Origin: Dichetophora obliterata
Lineage: Eukaryota; Arthropoda; Insecta; Diptera; Sciomyzidae
DNA: 64,000 nucleotides
Direction of reading: 5' to 3'
NCBI GenBank assembly: GCA_963920525.1
Contig: OY986436.1
Location: 176,729,361-176,793,360, forward strand
The notes under the pieces were generated by a model. That model did no database searches. It saw only the letters and a program-made list of their open reading frames with translations, and was not told the origin of the DNA. The translations under genes and the position numbers were made by a program. Positions 32,653-46,700 of this stretch are shown in pieces. The first letter of the stretch is position 1; each line of letters begins with the position of its first letter.

Positions 32653-33380
32653 CATGAGATTTTCGATATTCTTGAGAAATGTGATGAAGAAGAAGTTGGA
32701 ACTCCTACCATTGGCACAAATATTTATATTTTGCCTGCAAGAGAGGTACCACTAGTCGAATCAGACTGTGATTCCGCGCCATCAGATTATGATTAGATTG
32801 GACCAAATATAAATCCTCTCAACCATTTTGGGCGTCATGTGATGAATACTGAAGCAGAGTTACATCATATTACTGCAAATGAAGATGATTCTGATTCAGA
32901 CTCTGGTTCTGACCTTATTTTGAAACGACCATCCAAAAGAAAGCGTCTGTCAGGTAACCAGCTAAAATCGGTAGTTCTATTATATAATCAGCCCAATTCT
33001 GAATGATCATTCCCGGGGAATGAGAAAAGGGAGTTTTGATTTTTCAGATAGAAGATAAAGAAATCATATAATTTTTTTACACTCATGATTTTTGACGGTT
33101 GATGAACAAATTGGCATTAAAAAAATGTGTTAAATATCTTTGAACTTTGTCTTAAAAATGAAAACTGCCTTTTCCGAATCCCCGGGAAAAATCATTCAGA
33201 ATTGGGCTGAATATTTTCTTCTATAAATGCAACTTTTGTCAGCGATGATGCTAGATATGATGGGTATCAACATTGAGTTAAATTTATTTCTAACCAACAT
33301 CTTTGTGGTCATTGTGGCCTAAAATTAAAATTAATTTGTGTAAAATGCCAACGTCCACAGACCCAGCAAATAATGTGGGT
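32653..33380 (+). pseudogene. piggyBac-type transposase, collapsed to its two ends
   Basis: The start reads EIFDILEKCDEEEVGTPTIG, then VESDCDSAPSDYD, DDSDSDSGSDLILKRPSKRK and RLSGNQL: the acidic N-terminal region of piggyBac-like transposases (family pattern EIxDILExxDEDE...). Next comes a MITE (32989-33209), then SDDARYDGYQH (TGG Trp turned to TGA) and a Cys-rich tail CGHCGLKLKLICVKCQ, which is the C-terminal zinc-binding domain of the same family (DARYDGxxHW...CxxCxxKxxxxCxKC). The whole catalytic DDD core is missing. Also an in-frame TAG follows APSDYD. A hairpin-rich GTGGGTA/TACCCAC stretch at 33374-33440 follows and might be near a terminus. Confidence 0.78.
32989..33209. mobile_element. 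221-bp MITE inside the piggyBac remnant
   Basis: Terminal inverted repeats of about 42 bases: both ends, read inward, start CAGCCCAATTCTGAATGAT and continue into TTCCCGGGGA and GAAAAGG. AAT flanks both sides (32986-32988, 33210-33212), a likely 3-bp duplication. Non-coding interior. Confidence 0.88.
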
Positions 33381-34255
33381 ATGGTGGGTAGTTATACCCA
33401 CATGGAATTTTGTGGGTGGGTACTAACCCACACACCAAATCACTTCAATATAATAAAAAATTTATCAGATTTGTTGCAAAAATAAGGATCTCTTTCACTA
33501 ATCACGAATTGCTTCAGTTCAACTCAACGATTGATTGATCTTCATTTAATTTAAGTGTTGAAGAACTGACGCTGCCAACAGTGGAGGTGTTAAATTTATT
33601 GCTTTTCGTGTTTAAATGTTTAAAATTTTTTTATATATATCTCTAAATGTTGTTTTGTAAAACAATGATGTTTCAGTAATTTTTAAATTGTGAGTAATGT
33701 AAAATGTTTTGTTTATAAAAATTTTGTCAAACGTTTTGGTTTTTAGTTTTTTCCCTGAAGATGATCTCCAACGATGGTCAAAATATTGGATTTTTAATAA
33801 AAAAATTACTAAAAAACATTAAAATTTTTTTATTTTTATAATTGACCTGGAGCCCAACAAAAATCCTAATTATTATATTTTATATTTTTTATATTTTATA
33901 TTTGAGCGTACAACAATTTAAAAGCAACAATAAAAAATCCAGCAGGAATTGGATCGATTCGTATTCGAAGACGACTTCGAGATATGTCCGTTTCTAGCAA
34001 AATAAATCGATCTATTTCTATGGTAGTCTTCGAAGACATTTTCAAACAAGATTCCACTTGGGCTTGCAGACATTTTGTTGAAATGTCTTCAACGACAGCG
34101 TCAAGCCATGTCTTGCAAAGCGGATGCTTATAAACAAAACTTTTTTATACATAATTTATTTCTTTTTTACGATTTAAATCATTACTCAATCGTTAACTGT
34201 CATCTTTCAGTCGTCTCGATAATATCAAATTACAAGTACAATTTGAATTATAGAC
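33381..34255. other. Non-coding; repeated CGAAGAC motifs
   Basis: AT-rich. Two facing TCTTCGAAGAC / CGAAGACGACTTCG motifs lie at 33965-33985 and 34024-34038. No coding evidence. Confidence 0.45.
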
Positions 34256-35965
34256 ATATCGCTCATTTCGTGCAAGACCGTCACAACTCAAAATTTGGGT
34301 TTTTTGAGTTAAATATACAGAAATATGTATTGTTATCATATCTTCAATTTGAGTGAATTCCAGACCAATTTGCTGTTGATTGACAATTTAACAGAAACTT
34401 GTGTCGTTTTGACTTTTAAGGATTTCTTCAATTTTTTGTATCAATAACGTTTCATTTCTATTTATATTAAAATTTGTTTTAAATTTCTGCATAATTTTTC
34501 AACAATAACTACTTATTATACCGTAAACCATTTTTTTAAATAAAAATCCATGCAAGTAACAAAATATTTTTTGTATTAATAAAGTACCAACTCAAAACTT
34601 GACATCTCTCTAGCTCAAAAGTGTGTTATCATATTGTAGCAAAATCGACACAACTCAAAATGAAACATTTTGTAAAATGAGTTTTTGTAGTAATAATGTC
34701 ACAACTCAAACAGATACTGCAAAAATATTGCTCAAAAATTCACTATTGACGCAAAATGAAATATTTATGATATGTTCAATAGTAAAACTAACGCACAGAA
34801 ACTAAACGCAAAGAATTCTTATGTGCTGCCTATTAGCAAAAATAAAATGGTCTTTCATGATATTCCAGACTTGTTTATAGGGGAAAAGACTTAAATTAGT
34901 TAACGGTATAAAAAGTCTTGGGTATCACATTAACTCGTCCTTAACATTCACGGATCACATAAATAACATGGTGCATACCATATACTTCATTCTGTGCAAC
35001 CTTAAAGTGTCAGAAGAGTTTACTCCTGTGGAAACCAGGAGCAAGCTCGTGCTGCAACTAATTATTCCTATCATTGCCTACTCTGAGCTCATTTATAGTA
35101 GGCTCGATTCAGGATCTGAACACAAGCTGCAAGTTGCGTTCAATCATGCTATTGGTATGTCTATAACCTTCTCAGATTTGACCACATTACTCAATTCAAG
35201 AAAAGTATACTTGGTTGTGACATAATTAGTTACCTCAATGCCCGTAATTGCATCTTTTTGCATAAACTTATTCATTTCAAAACTCCTCAGTATCTTTTTG
35301 AAAAAATACAGTTTTGCCCGTCGACCAGAAGCAATAATATTATAATACCACACTGGAAGTATCTGAACTCTACCAGGCTTTTTTTCGTCAATGCTGTTAG
35401 ATTATGGAATAGTTTACCCAGCGTAATTAAATGTATACATAGCAAAGGTGGCTTTAGGCGAGCAGTTTTGAATCACTTTTCTTAAAACAAAAATATATAA
35501 TAAGATAAGAAACCAGATCTCTACTTTAAATTTTTTTTTTGCTCTCTTTCTTTTTTTTTTCCTTTTCTTCTTTTCAATTCTAGTTGTTAATACGTTAAAA
35601 AAAGTTTTGTTAACTTATTGATGCTGTTGTTCTTATTCAATAAACTGCATTTTTTATGATTAATTATGATTACATAAGTATTCTTAAATTTTAATTATAA
35701 TTGTAATATCTCAAAACATCATACTCATTGCTTAAGCTACTGCCTTTGTACAGCAAAAGAATTCATTATTATTGTACTAATATGTTAAATTAAATTAAAT
35801 AAATACATAAGATAAATAAATATAATGGACTGCAAATATTCTTAACAATTTTCAGTCCCCCTTTACAATTAATGGTCGTGATGTTATTTCAAAATTTCAC
35901 AAAGATCTCCTTAAAAATACTAAATTTTGAGTTGCGAGAGTCTTGCACGAAATGAGCAATATGAT
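34256..35965. repeat. Inverted pair flanking a LINE fragment
   Basis: ATCGCTCATTTCGTGCAAGA followed by CCGTCACAACTCAAAATTTG at 34256-34300 is repeated inverted at 35922-35965. About 45 bases match with five or six changes. The LINE fragment 34883-35484 lies between. Variants of ACAACTCAAAAT also occur near 34649 and 34701 in direct orientation. It may be the frame of a non-autonomous element into which the LINE inserted. Confidence 0.6.
34883..35484 (+). pseudogene. Non-LTR retrotransposon ORF2 C-terminal fragment
   Basis: The frame reads KSLGYHINSSLTFTDHINNM, then VEFTPVETRSKLVLQLIIPI-like residues, a Tyr-rich thumb region, FNHAIGMSITFSDLTTLLNS and, after a one-base shift near 35215, ISYLNARNCIFLHKLIHFKT, STRSNNIIIPHW, RLFFVNAVRLWNSLPSVIK and FRRAVLNHF. 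This is the region after the YADD box of Jockey/CR1-like ORF2 proteins. It is 5'-truncated and lacks the catalytic domain. It resembles, but is not the same sequence as, the fragment at 1755-3384. Confidence 0.75.
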
Positions 35966-38900
35966 GAAAATATGCATAGGAGTCTTACAGAGCGCCCACA
36001 TTGATCTCTAAGCATTAAAAAACAAATATTTTATGAAAGAACATTCAAGATTTTTTGCTGACAGTATAATGATTTGTCATGCAGAGTGTCAGCGCTCACT
36101 CTGAGTATGCATATTTGGTCTTAGAGACGGCATCGAAGACTTCGTCTTTGAGGTTTAATAGTCCGACTGGGAAGTATTAAGCAAATTTTTACTTTAAATA
36201 TTCCTTCGGATTTTTTATTTAAAAAGCTAAAATTTAAAAAAAAATTGTAAATGAATATATTGAACTTTGTAGAAAAAAATTAATTTACATTTAAGCTGCA
36301 TCAACATTTTTTCAGAATTCACAACTTTACTAATAACTGCATTTATAGTTTTATTTGCTTTAACGGCTTTGTAAGTTTTTCACAAAAAATCTTCAGGCAT
36401 AAATTAGGATAACACCCGAAATGTTAATTTTTTTAAATTTTGTATTTTTGGATTGCTAAGGATTTTTGAATTTTCGATTTTTTTTTTGTTTGTTCTCGAA
36501 AGGCCAGAGACAGGCACTTTGAAGATTTAAAAAAAAATTTCAAGTTTCAACAGCTATAACCTTTGTATTCGAATTTTGATTTTTGTGTTTTTTAGCACAA
36601 AAATCCTATAGAGCTTGCCTAGCCACCCAAAGTGTCGTTTTTTAAATATTGCATTTTTGGATTTTTGGGGATTTTTTTTTGTAAAAATGCCCAAACAAGA
36701 AATTTACAAAATATCAAACTTCTTATTAAAAATTAGAAATATCAAGTTATTCAACGTAATAGCACAATATTTGGTATTTGTGTTAAATGTTGTCTCGAAA
36801 AATATTTTTACAATACTTCATGTAATATTTTAAAATTTGGATTTAACGATTTTTTTATTAAAAAAAGGAAAATATTAAATTTTTTCGAAAAGCACATTTT
36901 CACTGTGGCACTTTTCATCCGATTTTTATGTTTGATAACTCATTTTGAAGAGCAATAAAAAACGAAGTGTTTACCAATTTTTTTTTTACTTCTTTGAATA
37001 AATAATAAGAAAAACCCATGTAAAAAGTTCATCAATTTAAATACCATGTACAAATTTGAAATCTTAAAATTAAAATATTTTTTATCTTTAAATGCAAGAT
37101 ATAAAAATATTTGTTTTGGCTTAATAATTAAAAAATGTTATAGATATTAATATGTTAGGTACTATATTTAATTCGAATTACCTTCTTACAGCAATTATTA
37201 TGGTGAAAAAACAGTAAACATGCATTTTTTATGAAAAGTCGTTAATTAATAAAAATAACGCCAAACGAAAGATTTTTGAAAATATTTTGTACGTATATCT
37301 AGTATATTGAAAATTTCCGTTACTATGACATCGAAACTATTGCGATATCTTGAAAACTACAGATTTTTCATTATAACACATTTTCTTGAGAATTAGGATG
37401 AGAAAAAACCGATTGAAACTTCAATTTTTTAATTTGCAAGCCAACATCTCGGCCATTTTCAAATCGATGTTCATCAAATTTCCTTTGTCTGAAAGGGCAA
37501 TTAAGTGAATTTGAAGAAATGAGAAAAGAGTAACCCATTCAGTGTTTCATATTGTTTTCACAAAACCTTTAAAATATTTAATTTTTGCTCAAAAAATAGG
37601 CCAAAAGTTATTTTTGTTGCAATTTTTTTTTAAATTTCCATTTTCCCCACTCTTTAGTTAACATTAAATGACTCATTTGAGCCCATTCAGCTAAATTAGA
37701 AACGAAGTCATTTCATTTCCCAGACAAATACTCAGTTGCCCTCATTTAAAACTCATTTTAAACAATTGAAGGATATTGGATACGAACGCATTCATTGGAA
37801 AAGAAAAACAAAGGAAAACGTTAAACAACAAATAATTGTATACACTAGTATCATCATCAATATCAACCAGTAAAAAAAACAAATAACCAGTTGTCAGCTG
37901 AAATGAGATACTTTTGCAAAAAAATAACCAATATAAGCACTTTTGAATGACTGATTCCAAATGAGTCATTTGGCCCAATTAAAACGTAGTATTATACAAC
38001 TAGAACCGAATGAAATATAGCACTTGCGTTGATTTTTGGGCGGCTAAAGGGGGCAAGGAAACCCATTTTCAGTACCGCTGTCGAAAGTAACCATACAAAC
38101 AAAATTACCAAATTTTAGTCTTTTACGACCACTCAGCATTACTATGGAGAATACATTGGCGATAATAACTCAAAAAATAAGTATTTTCAATTATATAATT
38201 AAAACAAACCTTATAACGAAGTTTTTATTTTGATTTTAAAATTTTAAAAGCGATGGATTGCTTGAGTTATAAAACAAAGTAACCATGAATTTGGTTGTGC
38301 ATTCATTGAATGAATGAATTCATGCAGATGTTTACTGTGTTTATTTTGTTGGTATTTTCTCAATGGCTTAAGCACATGTTGTTGAATACAAAAATTTCAC
38401 GCTTGAGTATTTTGTTAACGCCTGATTTTACTCCTTGCGGAATTTTCATACTGCGGGATGTAAATATTAAATCGATTCTTAACCCATTAATGCCGGAACC
38501 CGGAACCCGTTGAGTTTAGTTTTTAAAATTTTTTAGCATAAAATTCAAGGGATTTGAGTGTAGCGAGGGTATAAACGTATAAAGGGTCGGTAGGTAGAGA
38601 TATAAAATAAAAAAAAAATTAGAAAAATGCGAAATTGGAAACATTTCTTAACATAGCGTAGACATTCAACTTTAACTTAGCACTTTTTTATTAACATTTT
38701 ATTTTTAACTTAATCTTAATATATCAAATTAACTCATCTGAGTGCCATTTTTCACTTTTCTTTGAAATACTGCACAAACTGACTCGAAAAAATAAAAAAA
38801 GGCTTTAAATGTCAATTTTATAACAATTTTTTGGAAAAAGCATACTTTTGGCTTTCTCACCCTGTTGGAAGCAGAAGCCTTACTGTGCCTGCGGGTTTTT

Positions 38901-41900
38901 AAGGAATTTTTGGAAAAATTATTGTATTCTTTTGTTTGAGTTTTTAGAATTTTTTCTTAATTCAGTTATGAAATAATCAAAAAGTAACGAACGTATTTTT
39001 TTCTATGCACTGTGACTTTTTTAAGTATGGAATTGAAAATTCAAAAAAGTGTTCGTTGTTTATGTTATTCTATTGACCCTCAATTTAAAGCGAATCTAAA
39101 ACATGGCAAGTGAATCGTGCCCAAACTGGCGTCAGACTTGGTTGAACTTTGAACTCTGGAAGAAATGTGGTCGACTTTAACTTTGTCTTTGACTTTAAAG
39201 AATATAATAAAATTCTGATGAACGCCTAGTGTCGGGAGTTAGCATCTTGTATTGAAATAAATTGCAAGCAGCTGTTTTTGAACTTTGGAAAAGATTAAAA
39301 AGCGATTAAGGTTAAAATTGTAAAAAGTACATTTTTAACTACAATATTTCATATGACTAAAAGTTTTTTGCAAAAAATAAATTTCGCATATGCATAATGA
39401 TGAAAAATATTTCTCTCAGCAAACATGGAGAAATTTATTGTTATTTTTTTCTCTGGTTCACTTCTATTAATCTTCCGTTGTGTGTGGAAAGCTACATTTC
39501 ATTCAAATCCAACTTTAAATACACAGAGCTCACGCACACACCAACTCACCAATATACGGGAAAATTCACTAACACGAGTGAGCCACCCACTTTGGGGAAA
39601 TAAGAAAAGGACTAACGCCACAGGATGACAGAAACTGAAACGTAAAACACACAATGAAATGTTGGGTAATAAATTCACATTAAAAATTGATTTGGTTTTT
39701 TATTTTATTTTCATCTTCCCACCAACTCGCATTCACACACTGACACTCAGTTGACCAAGTTTCTCGGTCAGATTCAAGCTCAGCCGACTATTTGTCTTTT
39801 TCATTACAAAAGCAGCTGGCTGGGCTGTTTGACACACTGAGCTCAACTGACACAAGCACACTAACACACATACTTATATCTATAGTATTTTCAGTGCTCA
39901 TAAAGATTAACACAACAGTAGCTAAAGCTTTTCGCCCACATTTTGTGGTCAGTTTGTGCGAGGCGTTGAATTATTTCCAGCTACGATATGTTCAGCTTTA
40001 TTTAAATGTTTTTTAATGTTTGCTCTGATATTGAAACCGCGTTTATCCGGAAATTCAATCCTATGTCGCATACCTCCTGTAGATAGACAGACAGAGGGAC
40101 AGAAAGAAGAACCAGACGAAAAAGGACCACATGTAGTGCACATTCGTTTTCATGGTTAATCGCTAGTTCAGTGAGTGAGTGAGTGGGTGCAGGTATGTAT
40201 GTGTGTGTGTGTGCATGTTTTGGTCAATGCAACCCAAACCCATTGCTAGATTTCAAATGAACTTTTTTCTCACAGGACTTATTATTCTTTTCTATTACAT
40301 CTGCTTCTTCGCACTGTTGTTGGAACTTTTCTATTTGCTTATATTAAGTTTCTGACAATAAGTTTTTCCGCCCTATAATAAGTTGACAATAAGAGAAATT
40401 TTCTCTTATTCGTCTTGGGAAAAAATTTATCTTTGCTGATTTCAGAGCATAGAAAATTATAACAAAAAACAGAAGATGGGATGGGAGAAAAAAAACCGCC
40501 AAGGTGAAAGTTTCTTCATTGAGGCATATAACTCCGCATTAGGATATTGAATTTCTATTCTTTTCTTTAAGAATTTTTGAGAAAATTGATGATTGAATGC
40601 TAAAGTTTAATTCTGCCTCAAACCAAACAGTGACGTTTTCAAATAAAAAGTTTTTAAAGCTTATAGGAAGCATGTTTATATCAGAAATTTATTACTTAAG
40701 TTTTATGTTTTGCAGAAAAATTTTTAAGTTTACTCCTATTGCACCGATTTTATATGATGCGCGTAATATGAAAATTATATAGGGAGTGAAATCGAGTATT
40801 AAAAAAATACTCAAACCTTACGTTTTCCTATTCAACAACATGCATTGCAGTCATAAGCTTAGTATGCTGTAGGACAAAAATTTTTGGGCACATAACTCTA
40901 CACGCGAAATTTTGATGTAGAGTCAAAATTTTTGTGTGAAGAAGAAGCACTTGCTGTTCTGGTTGACAGATTCAAATTTTTAGTTCTGCAATTTTATATC
41001 CAATAAAAGGCAAGACTACACATTAATAAACTATATAAATGCAATAATAAATTTGTTAAATAACAATTTCAACACTTAAACGTACTTACTGCTTATTTTT
41101 TGTTGTTGAATGGAAAATTTCCGCGCCAATTAAATGTACGGGCATATAATCGACAGCGACATTTTGATATTTCAACTATCCACTCACGGATGGAAATTTG
41201 GCAACATAGCAATAATTTTCGCTTCTACAGCGTACTAGCTGGCAAAAAAATTTCGCTGCCTGTTCGTTGTCAAAAATCTCAATGTATTCAATAAGAAAAT
41301 GCACACAGCAGCAATATCCGCAAACAACAACAATGCTATGCAAATTTCTGTCGATCTATCTTGCTGTCGATGCGTCGACGATATCAATTCTTCGAATTAC
41401 AATACATACGGAAATTTTGAAGCTGTTGTAAGTAAGCAAAGTAGGGACAAAGACTCGTGGAAAAATTCAGCTCCATTCTTTCGTTAGTTTAACTACGTGT
41501 ATACGTATACAAATATCAAACAACAACAATTTGTGCAGTTTAATTTTATTTATTTATATTAGAATAATAAGTTTTATTTTCCATTACATCTATCAATATA
41601 GAAAATAAGCTACCGCTTAGCACGTACACAAACCTATTTCAAAGATATTTTGACCCATTTTATGGCGAGTTTTGGAACGGCCGACAGTTTAGAGAAACAT
41701 TTCTTGGGTAATCAGGTACCAATAAACTTGAATCCGTGGTAAAAATTGTTCTCACATATACTTTATAAATATCTTCTGCAGTTATCGACCAAATATATTT
41801 CGAAATAAAAGAAAAATACTACTGTTTTGTTATTGATATTAAATATTATTATTTATTACAATGTTCAGGTGCGGATTCTGGGGGGGTACATTATTAGTTT

Positions 41901-43380
41901 AAGACCCCCGGAAATTCTTGGATAATCTGTATTTAAATGTGATGTAATGGTGTTTATTATTTGGGCTAAAAAGGAAAACATTGCTTTTTTTTATAATTTA
42001 TTTGAAATATTCACACCCCTATTAAAGATGTGCCACGTAGAACATTAAAAAGTATCAAATATTTTTCAGATCAATACGTAAGCTTTTGTGAGCGCGATGA
42101 AAAAGCTTTCTTGAGAGAAAAGTTTCCAATCCTTGCATGCACATTCTTTTTGCAATGCTCTTTTATTCTTCACTCCACAATGCTTCACAGCATAGATCAC
42201 CACCCAGGCTCATTTATAAGGTTGTGGCACTTGAGAGCGAACTCGGTCGAACTCTCAGAATGGATGAAAAGAAATGAAGAAAATGAATGCTTAGAACAAG
42301 GAAAAGCACAGTGACAGTTCGAGCAAAGCCGGGAAAAAGAGTGTATTTCTCTCAAGTGTCACAACCCAATAAATGAACCTTGATCACCAACGCATGGTTT
42401 CTCATAGCTAGCGAGAGTCGCGAAATTTAATGTTGTAATTGTTTTTTCTGTTGTTGTTGTTGTTGGAACCAAGCAGTTGTGATCTCTGCTTGACAGCAAC
42501 AAATGTTTGTTTATTAATACTGACTATTTTTGATTGAGTCAGCCAGAGCAGTAAAATCTGAATATATATTCAGAATCTTAAGAAAAACTGAATAACGACA
42601 CACAAATCCATTCAATGAATTCAAAATTGTTTATAAATAAAATTTTTAATTCACATTGAAATTTAAAAAATTGATAAGTAATTAATTTCAATTATATTTT
42701 TTTTTTCGTTATTCAGAATAATTAATTATTTTTTTATTCATATAAATGCTATTTACAAAGAATGCAATTCAAAAAGAATTCAAAATTTTTTAATAGTTAA
42801 TTTTTTGTACATTATTATTTTTTGATTATTTTTATTTATACGATTATTTGTACGATTTTTGTAGACATTTTCTGAATACTACATTTGTGAAAGAGTTTAA
42901 AATATACCGTTTATTTAACATTTCCCCCACATTAAAGTATATGACTATGATATATTATTTGGTTTTATTTTTACTTTGTTGTTAAAAAAATATTTTAACG
43001 AAAATATTAAGGTAAAAAGTATGATTGTATCAGGTTGGATATTAACGTATTTCGGTTTTAGTAAAAATACTCAAAATTGCCTGCATCAAAGTCGTCTTGG
43101 TGAGTTCGTACTAAACAAATTCTTCAGACTTAAAAAATCCAATTATCATATATTTAACTTAAGATTTTGTTTACAAACAATGTTTTTAGCGTTTTTAGTT
43201 AAATTTAAAAAATCCCTGAAAAGCAATTTTACGTTATAATAGGATTTGCAACACTATAAACTCTTTGAAATGAGTAAAATAACAGAAAAAACGTAAATAA
43301 AGATACGCCAAAAATAAATCAAAACAAAACAACGAAATCTTCGCGCTGGTATAAATAACTAGCTGAATAACTGCGTGTTG
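35966..43380. other. Long non-coding region, no gene supported
   Basis: Seven kilobases of mostly AT-rich sequence. Visible items: ATGACTCATTTG-type motifs in both orientations at about 37666 and 37957; GAGTGAGT and TG runs at 40171-40217; a 23-base palindrome at 40388-40410; a short run of seven G facing five C at about 41879-41913. Small open frames (36615, 38310, 39397, 41299, 42030, 42976 starts) carry no domain signature. The stretch 38280-42400 is less AT-rich and looks like ordinary intergenic or intronic fly DNA. Confidence 0.5.
40388..40410. repeat. 23-base perfect palindrome
   Basis: AATAAGAGAAA and TTTCTCTTATT pair exactly around a single central base. Function unknown. Confidence 0.7.
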
Positions 43381-43791
43381 CTGCCACGACCCCGTTGCCA
43401 AACGCCCACAACATGCTATCAGTGAAACGGCACGAGTAAATTGTGGTCGAGTACCGATTTCTGAGGTTGTGCGGCCACCTTTAACTCCAAAGCTATTCAA
43501 TATCAGAAATTTCAGTTGTGTGGGAGGGGTAACGCCCATAAAATGTTATCAGTGAAACGTGTAAATTGTAGTCGAATAACGAATTCCGAGGCTATGCGGC
43601 CTATAACTCCAAAGCAATTCGATATCGCAAATTTGGGTGGTGTAGGAGGTGCCACGCACCCTTGCCCAACGCCCATCAGAATTTTTCAGGAAAACGCTAC
43701 TTGTAAATTGCGGTCGAATACCGAATTCTGAGGCTTTTCGAAATATAATTATAAAGCTATCCAATATCGCATATTTGGCCTGTATAGGAGG
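43381..43791. repeat. Tandem repeat, three diverged copies of about 120-150 bp
   Basis: Recurring landmarks, in order: CAACGCCCAT-like box, ATCAGTGAAACG, GTAAATTG-GGTCGA, ACGAATTCTGAGGC-like, AACTCCAAAGC and a closing GTGTAGGAGG-type box. Copies lie at about 43381-43530, 43531-43648 and 43649-43791. The middle copy lacks the GTGCCACG lead-in seen in the others. GC content is clearly higher than the surroundings. Open frames across it are artefacts. Confidence 0.82.
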
Positions 43792-46700
43792 TAATTTTGA
43801 GTATTAACCATATTTTTAAACTCTTTCACAAATGTAGTTCGAAATAAAACTAAATAAAAATAAATAATAATAATAATAGTATTTAGAAAATTTATACAAT
43901 TATCGTTAGATCAATACAAATGATAGCTTAAATAAAATATATAAACATCTTATTTGCAAGCATGTATAAATTTTGCAATATGAAAAATACTTTTGTAGTT
44001 CTAGGATCATAGCTGGGGACATAATTTTCAAAATAAAAAAAAATCTTTGAAAATTCTTTAATTCTTTTCGAATTGCATTCGTTCTATAACACAATTTAAC
44101 ACAAAGTCTATTAGTTTTATTAATAACTTATTTTCTGGTTTGTTTGTTTAATTGACATTTAAACAAATCTAAATGGCTTAACGGACTTCGCTCAATTTGA
44201 GTACACATATTGTGTGCATCCTAGATTAGATTATAACATATTTAGTTTTGATCACGCTCATTCAACCTATTTTCACTTACGTTAATTTTGATATTGAAAA
44301 TCTTTCTTAAAAAAAATTTTTCGCAAATTAAATTTAAAAAATTTCAGTAATTTTAATATCAAAAACATTCACACACCTTAAGAATTTCAGAAATTTTTGG
44401 TACAACGACTTTTTCATAAAACATCGTTCCCCAAGAATGAGAAAAAAACGACATGAAAATCAAAACTTTGACTTTCGATGCAAATATATCCGCTTTTTCT
44501 AAATATATTCAATTCAAATTTTTTTAATCAAAGTTTTAATAAAAGTACTTTACAAAAATAATTTCAACTGTAGCGTTAGGTCTGCGAATATATTCTTTAA
44601 TATTTTTTTCAAAAACGGTCCAAAATATTGAATTTGTACTCAAAAAATGATTAAAAAATGTTTTTTTTTTGTATAAATAGAACAATCGAAAATTGCATTT
44701 CTGACTACTTTTCATACAGTAAAGCATGTACTTGCACTAATAAAATAAAAATATACAAAAGTATTTGAATAAAAAACTTTTCCGCAAGAAAACAACTTAA
44801 AAAATATTGTTTACAACATTATGCCCGGCTAAGCTTCAACTGATGGTTGATAATATAACACTAAAAATATCATGTGGCAAAATGGCAAAAAAACCAAGTC
44901 AACTCACAAAATATACCCAGATTATGTCATCTTTATGATATTATATTCTTGAAATTATGTAACAAAAAGATAAGAAATAATGCAAAAAATATAATAATTT
45001 TAAATTATATAATGCTCGTTGGGTATTTCAGTAAAAAAATGGCTACATTTTTTTAGTAAAGCGTAATGAAATTCTGCTGCATTTTGTTGGCAGCTACATC
45101 ATTTATTCAGATGTTTCGTGCATCAAATCTTTACATATAATTTCTGTTGCTTTTCAATATTATGCTCACATTTGCTCACATTGTCGCTTACTTATTCTCT
45201 TTCTCTCAAAAGCTTTAAACCGTTCGCTTTTATGTGGATTTATGATAAATCCACATGCAAATTTTACTGAGCCACTTGCTTGTATGGCGGTGGCACATCT
45301 TTCTATTATAATTAGGAATGCCAATATCTTATTTATGATGCAATATGTTTACTAAAATTGAGGGAAATCTGACCCCACGGTTCGATCTGTATTAATGTCA
45401 AAGTTCCAAGGTAATCGATAGTAAGGAGTTAACTCCAGTCGCGAGTCGGAGCTGACATGCAAACTTTTATATTTATACAAACTTTATTTATAGCTTAAGT
45501 TAGCTTATACAAAAACAAACTTCATGAAAACGTATTTTAATCACCAAAGTCTTACTACATTTTCTTTTAAACATTGATGCTAAGATAATTTTTGCGAAAA
45601 AATAAAATTATTCAGTCTGCGAATTATTCATTCAAGCTCATCCAACAACATATTTAGATGTAAAACGTGCCATTTGATTTGCAACTGATTGAAAAACTTG
45701 CCAAGCGGAAATTTCTCTCATGAATATTCATGGTTAACATTGAACATGTACTATTCAGACAAAGACCGGAAACGGAAATGCAAAGATTGATTTCAATTGC
45801 ATTTGAACTTGAAACGAATTAAGAAACAGGAAATTGCTTTGTTACAGCATTGCCAGTTAGACTTACGGTTTGTTTTTGTGCGCGTGTGTATTTTTGCTTG
45901 CATGGCTGTATGACACTATTTTTAGAAATTGATTTTGAAAATTTTTTCAGCTTAAAGTATTCCATGAACATTCGAACATTAAGAACGATCGTTTAAAGCT
46001 GAGCATGAGAGAGAATAAAACAGGTTTGAAAAGTTCACTTCTTAAATAAAAGCTTGAAGTGTTCGACTTTTAATACATTTATTTCAACTTGGAAAAACAG
46101 CCAAAATGTTATTTTGTCATAACTTACGTTTGTCTATTTTAGACGGGAATGCATAGATTGTGCGAGTAACTTTTGGTCTCAATATCTTCACGTCTATTTC
46201 ATCAATTTTAAACAATTATATCTGCATCGATTGCGTTGAATATTGTTTATGCTTGCCTTAGCTTATTGTTTCGCTGCTCGTTTGGCCGTTTTTTGAATTT
46301 TTACGAAATTCTTGCATCACATTTATTTTGTTTTTTACAATCATTATATTTTAAAACAAAATTATTTTAAAATGTACTATTTCATTCAAATCAAAAATCA
46401 TGAAATAAATTTTCAGTAGTTTAGCCTCAGCTCTGATTTTCTGATTCTGAAAATGCTAATTTGTTGTGAGAAGCCTTTAAGGGGCTATACGTACTGTTAA
46501 AATTTAGTCTATTTCATATTCATATTCTACAAGATCCCAAAGTTAGTTTTTGAAGCAAGTTTCTTAGAATTATGTAATGTAAAATGAAATTTGTCTCCTT
46601 ATTAAATAAAAGTACTTCAAAAGTTATAAACTTTTTACGAAAGAAATGTCTGATAACATTTAAATGGAAGAGTCAGAATTCTTTAAATAGGAGTTTAAGT

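Noticed and set aside
41870..41915. hAT-like tip (CAGGTGCGGATTCTGGGGGG)
   Set aside because: No matching partner end or duplication found nearby; only a local G-run/C-run pair.
42030..42314. A 94-codon host gene candidate
   Set aside because: No signature, no support on either side, ordinary chance frame in less AT-rich DNA.
43234..43764. Frames on both strands through the 43.4-kb repeat
   Set aside because: They follow the tandem repeat period and change phase between copies.
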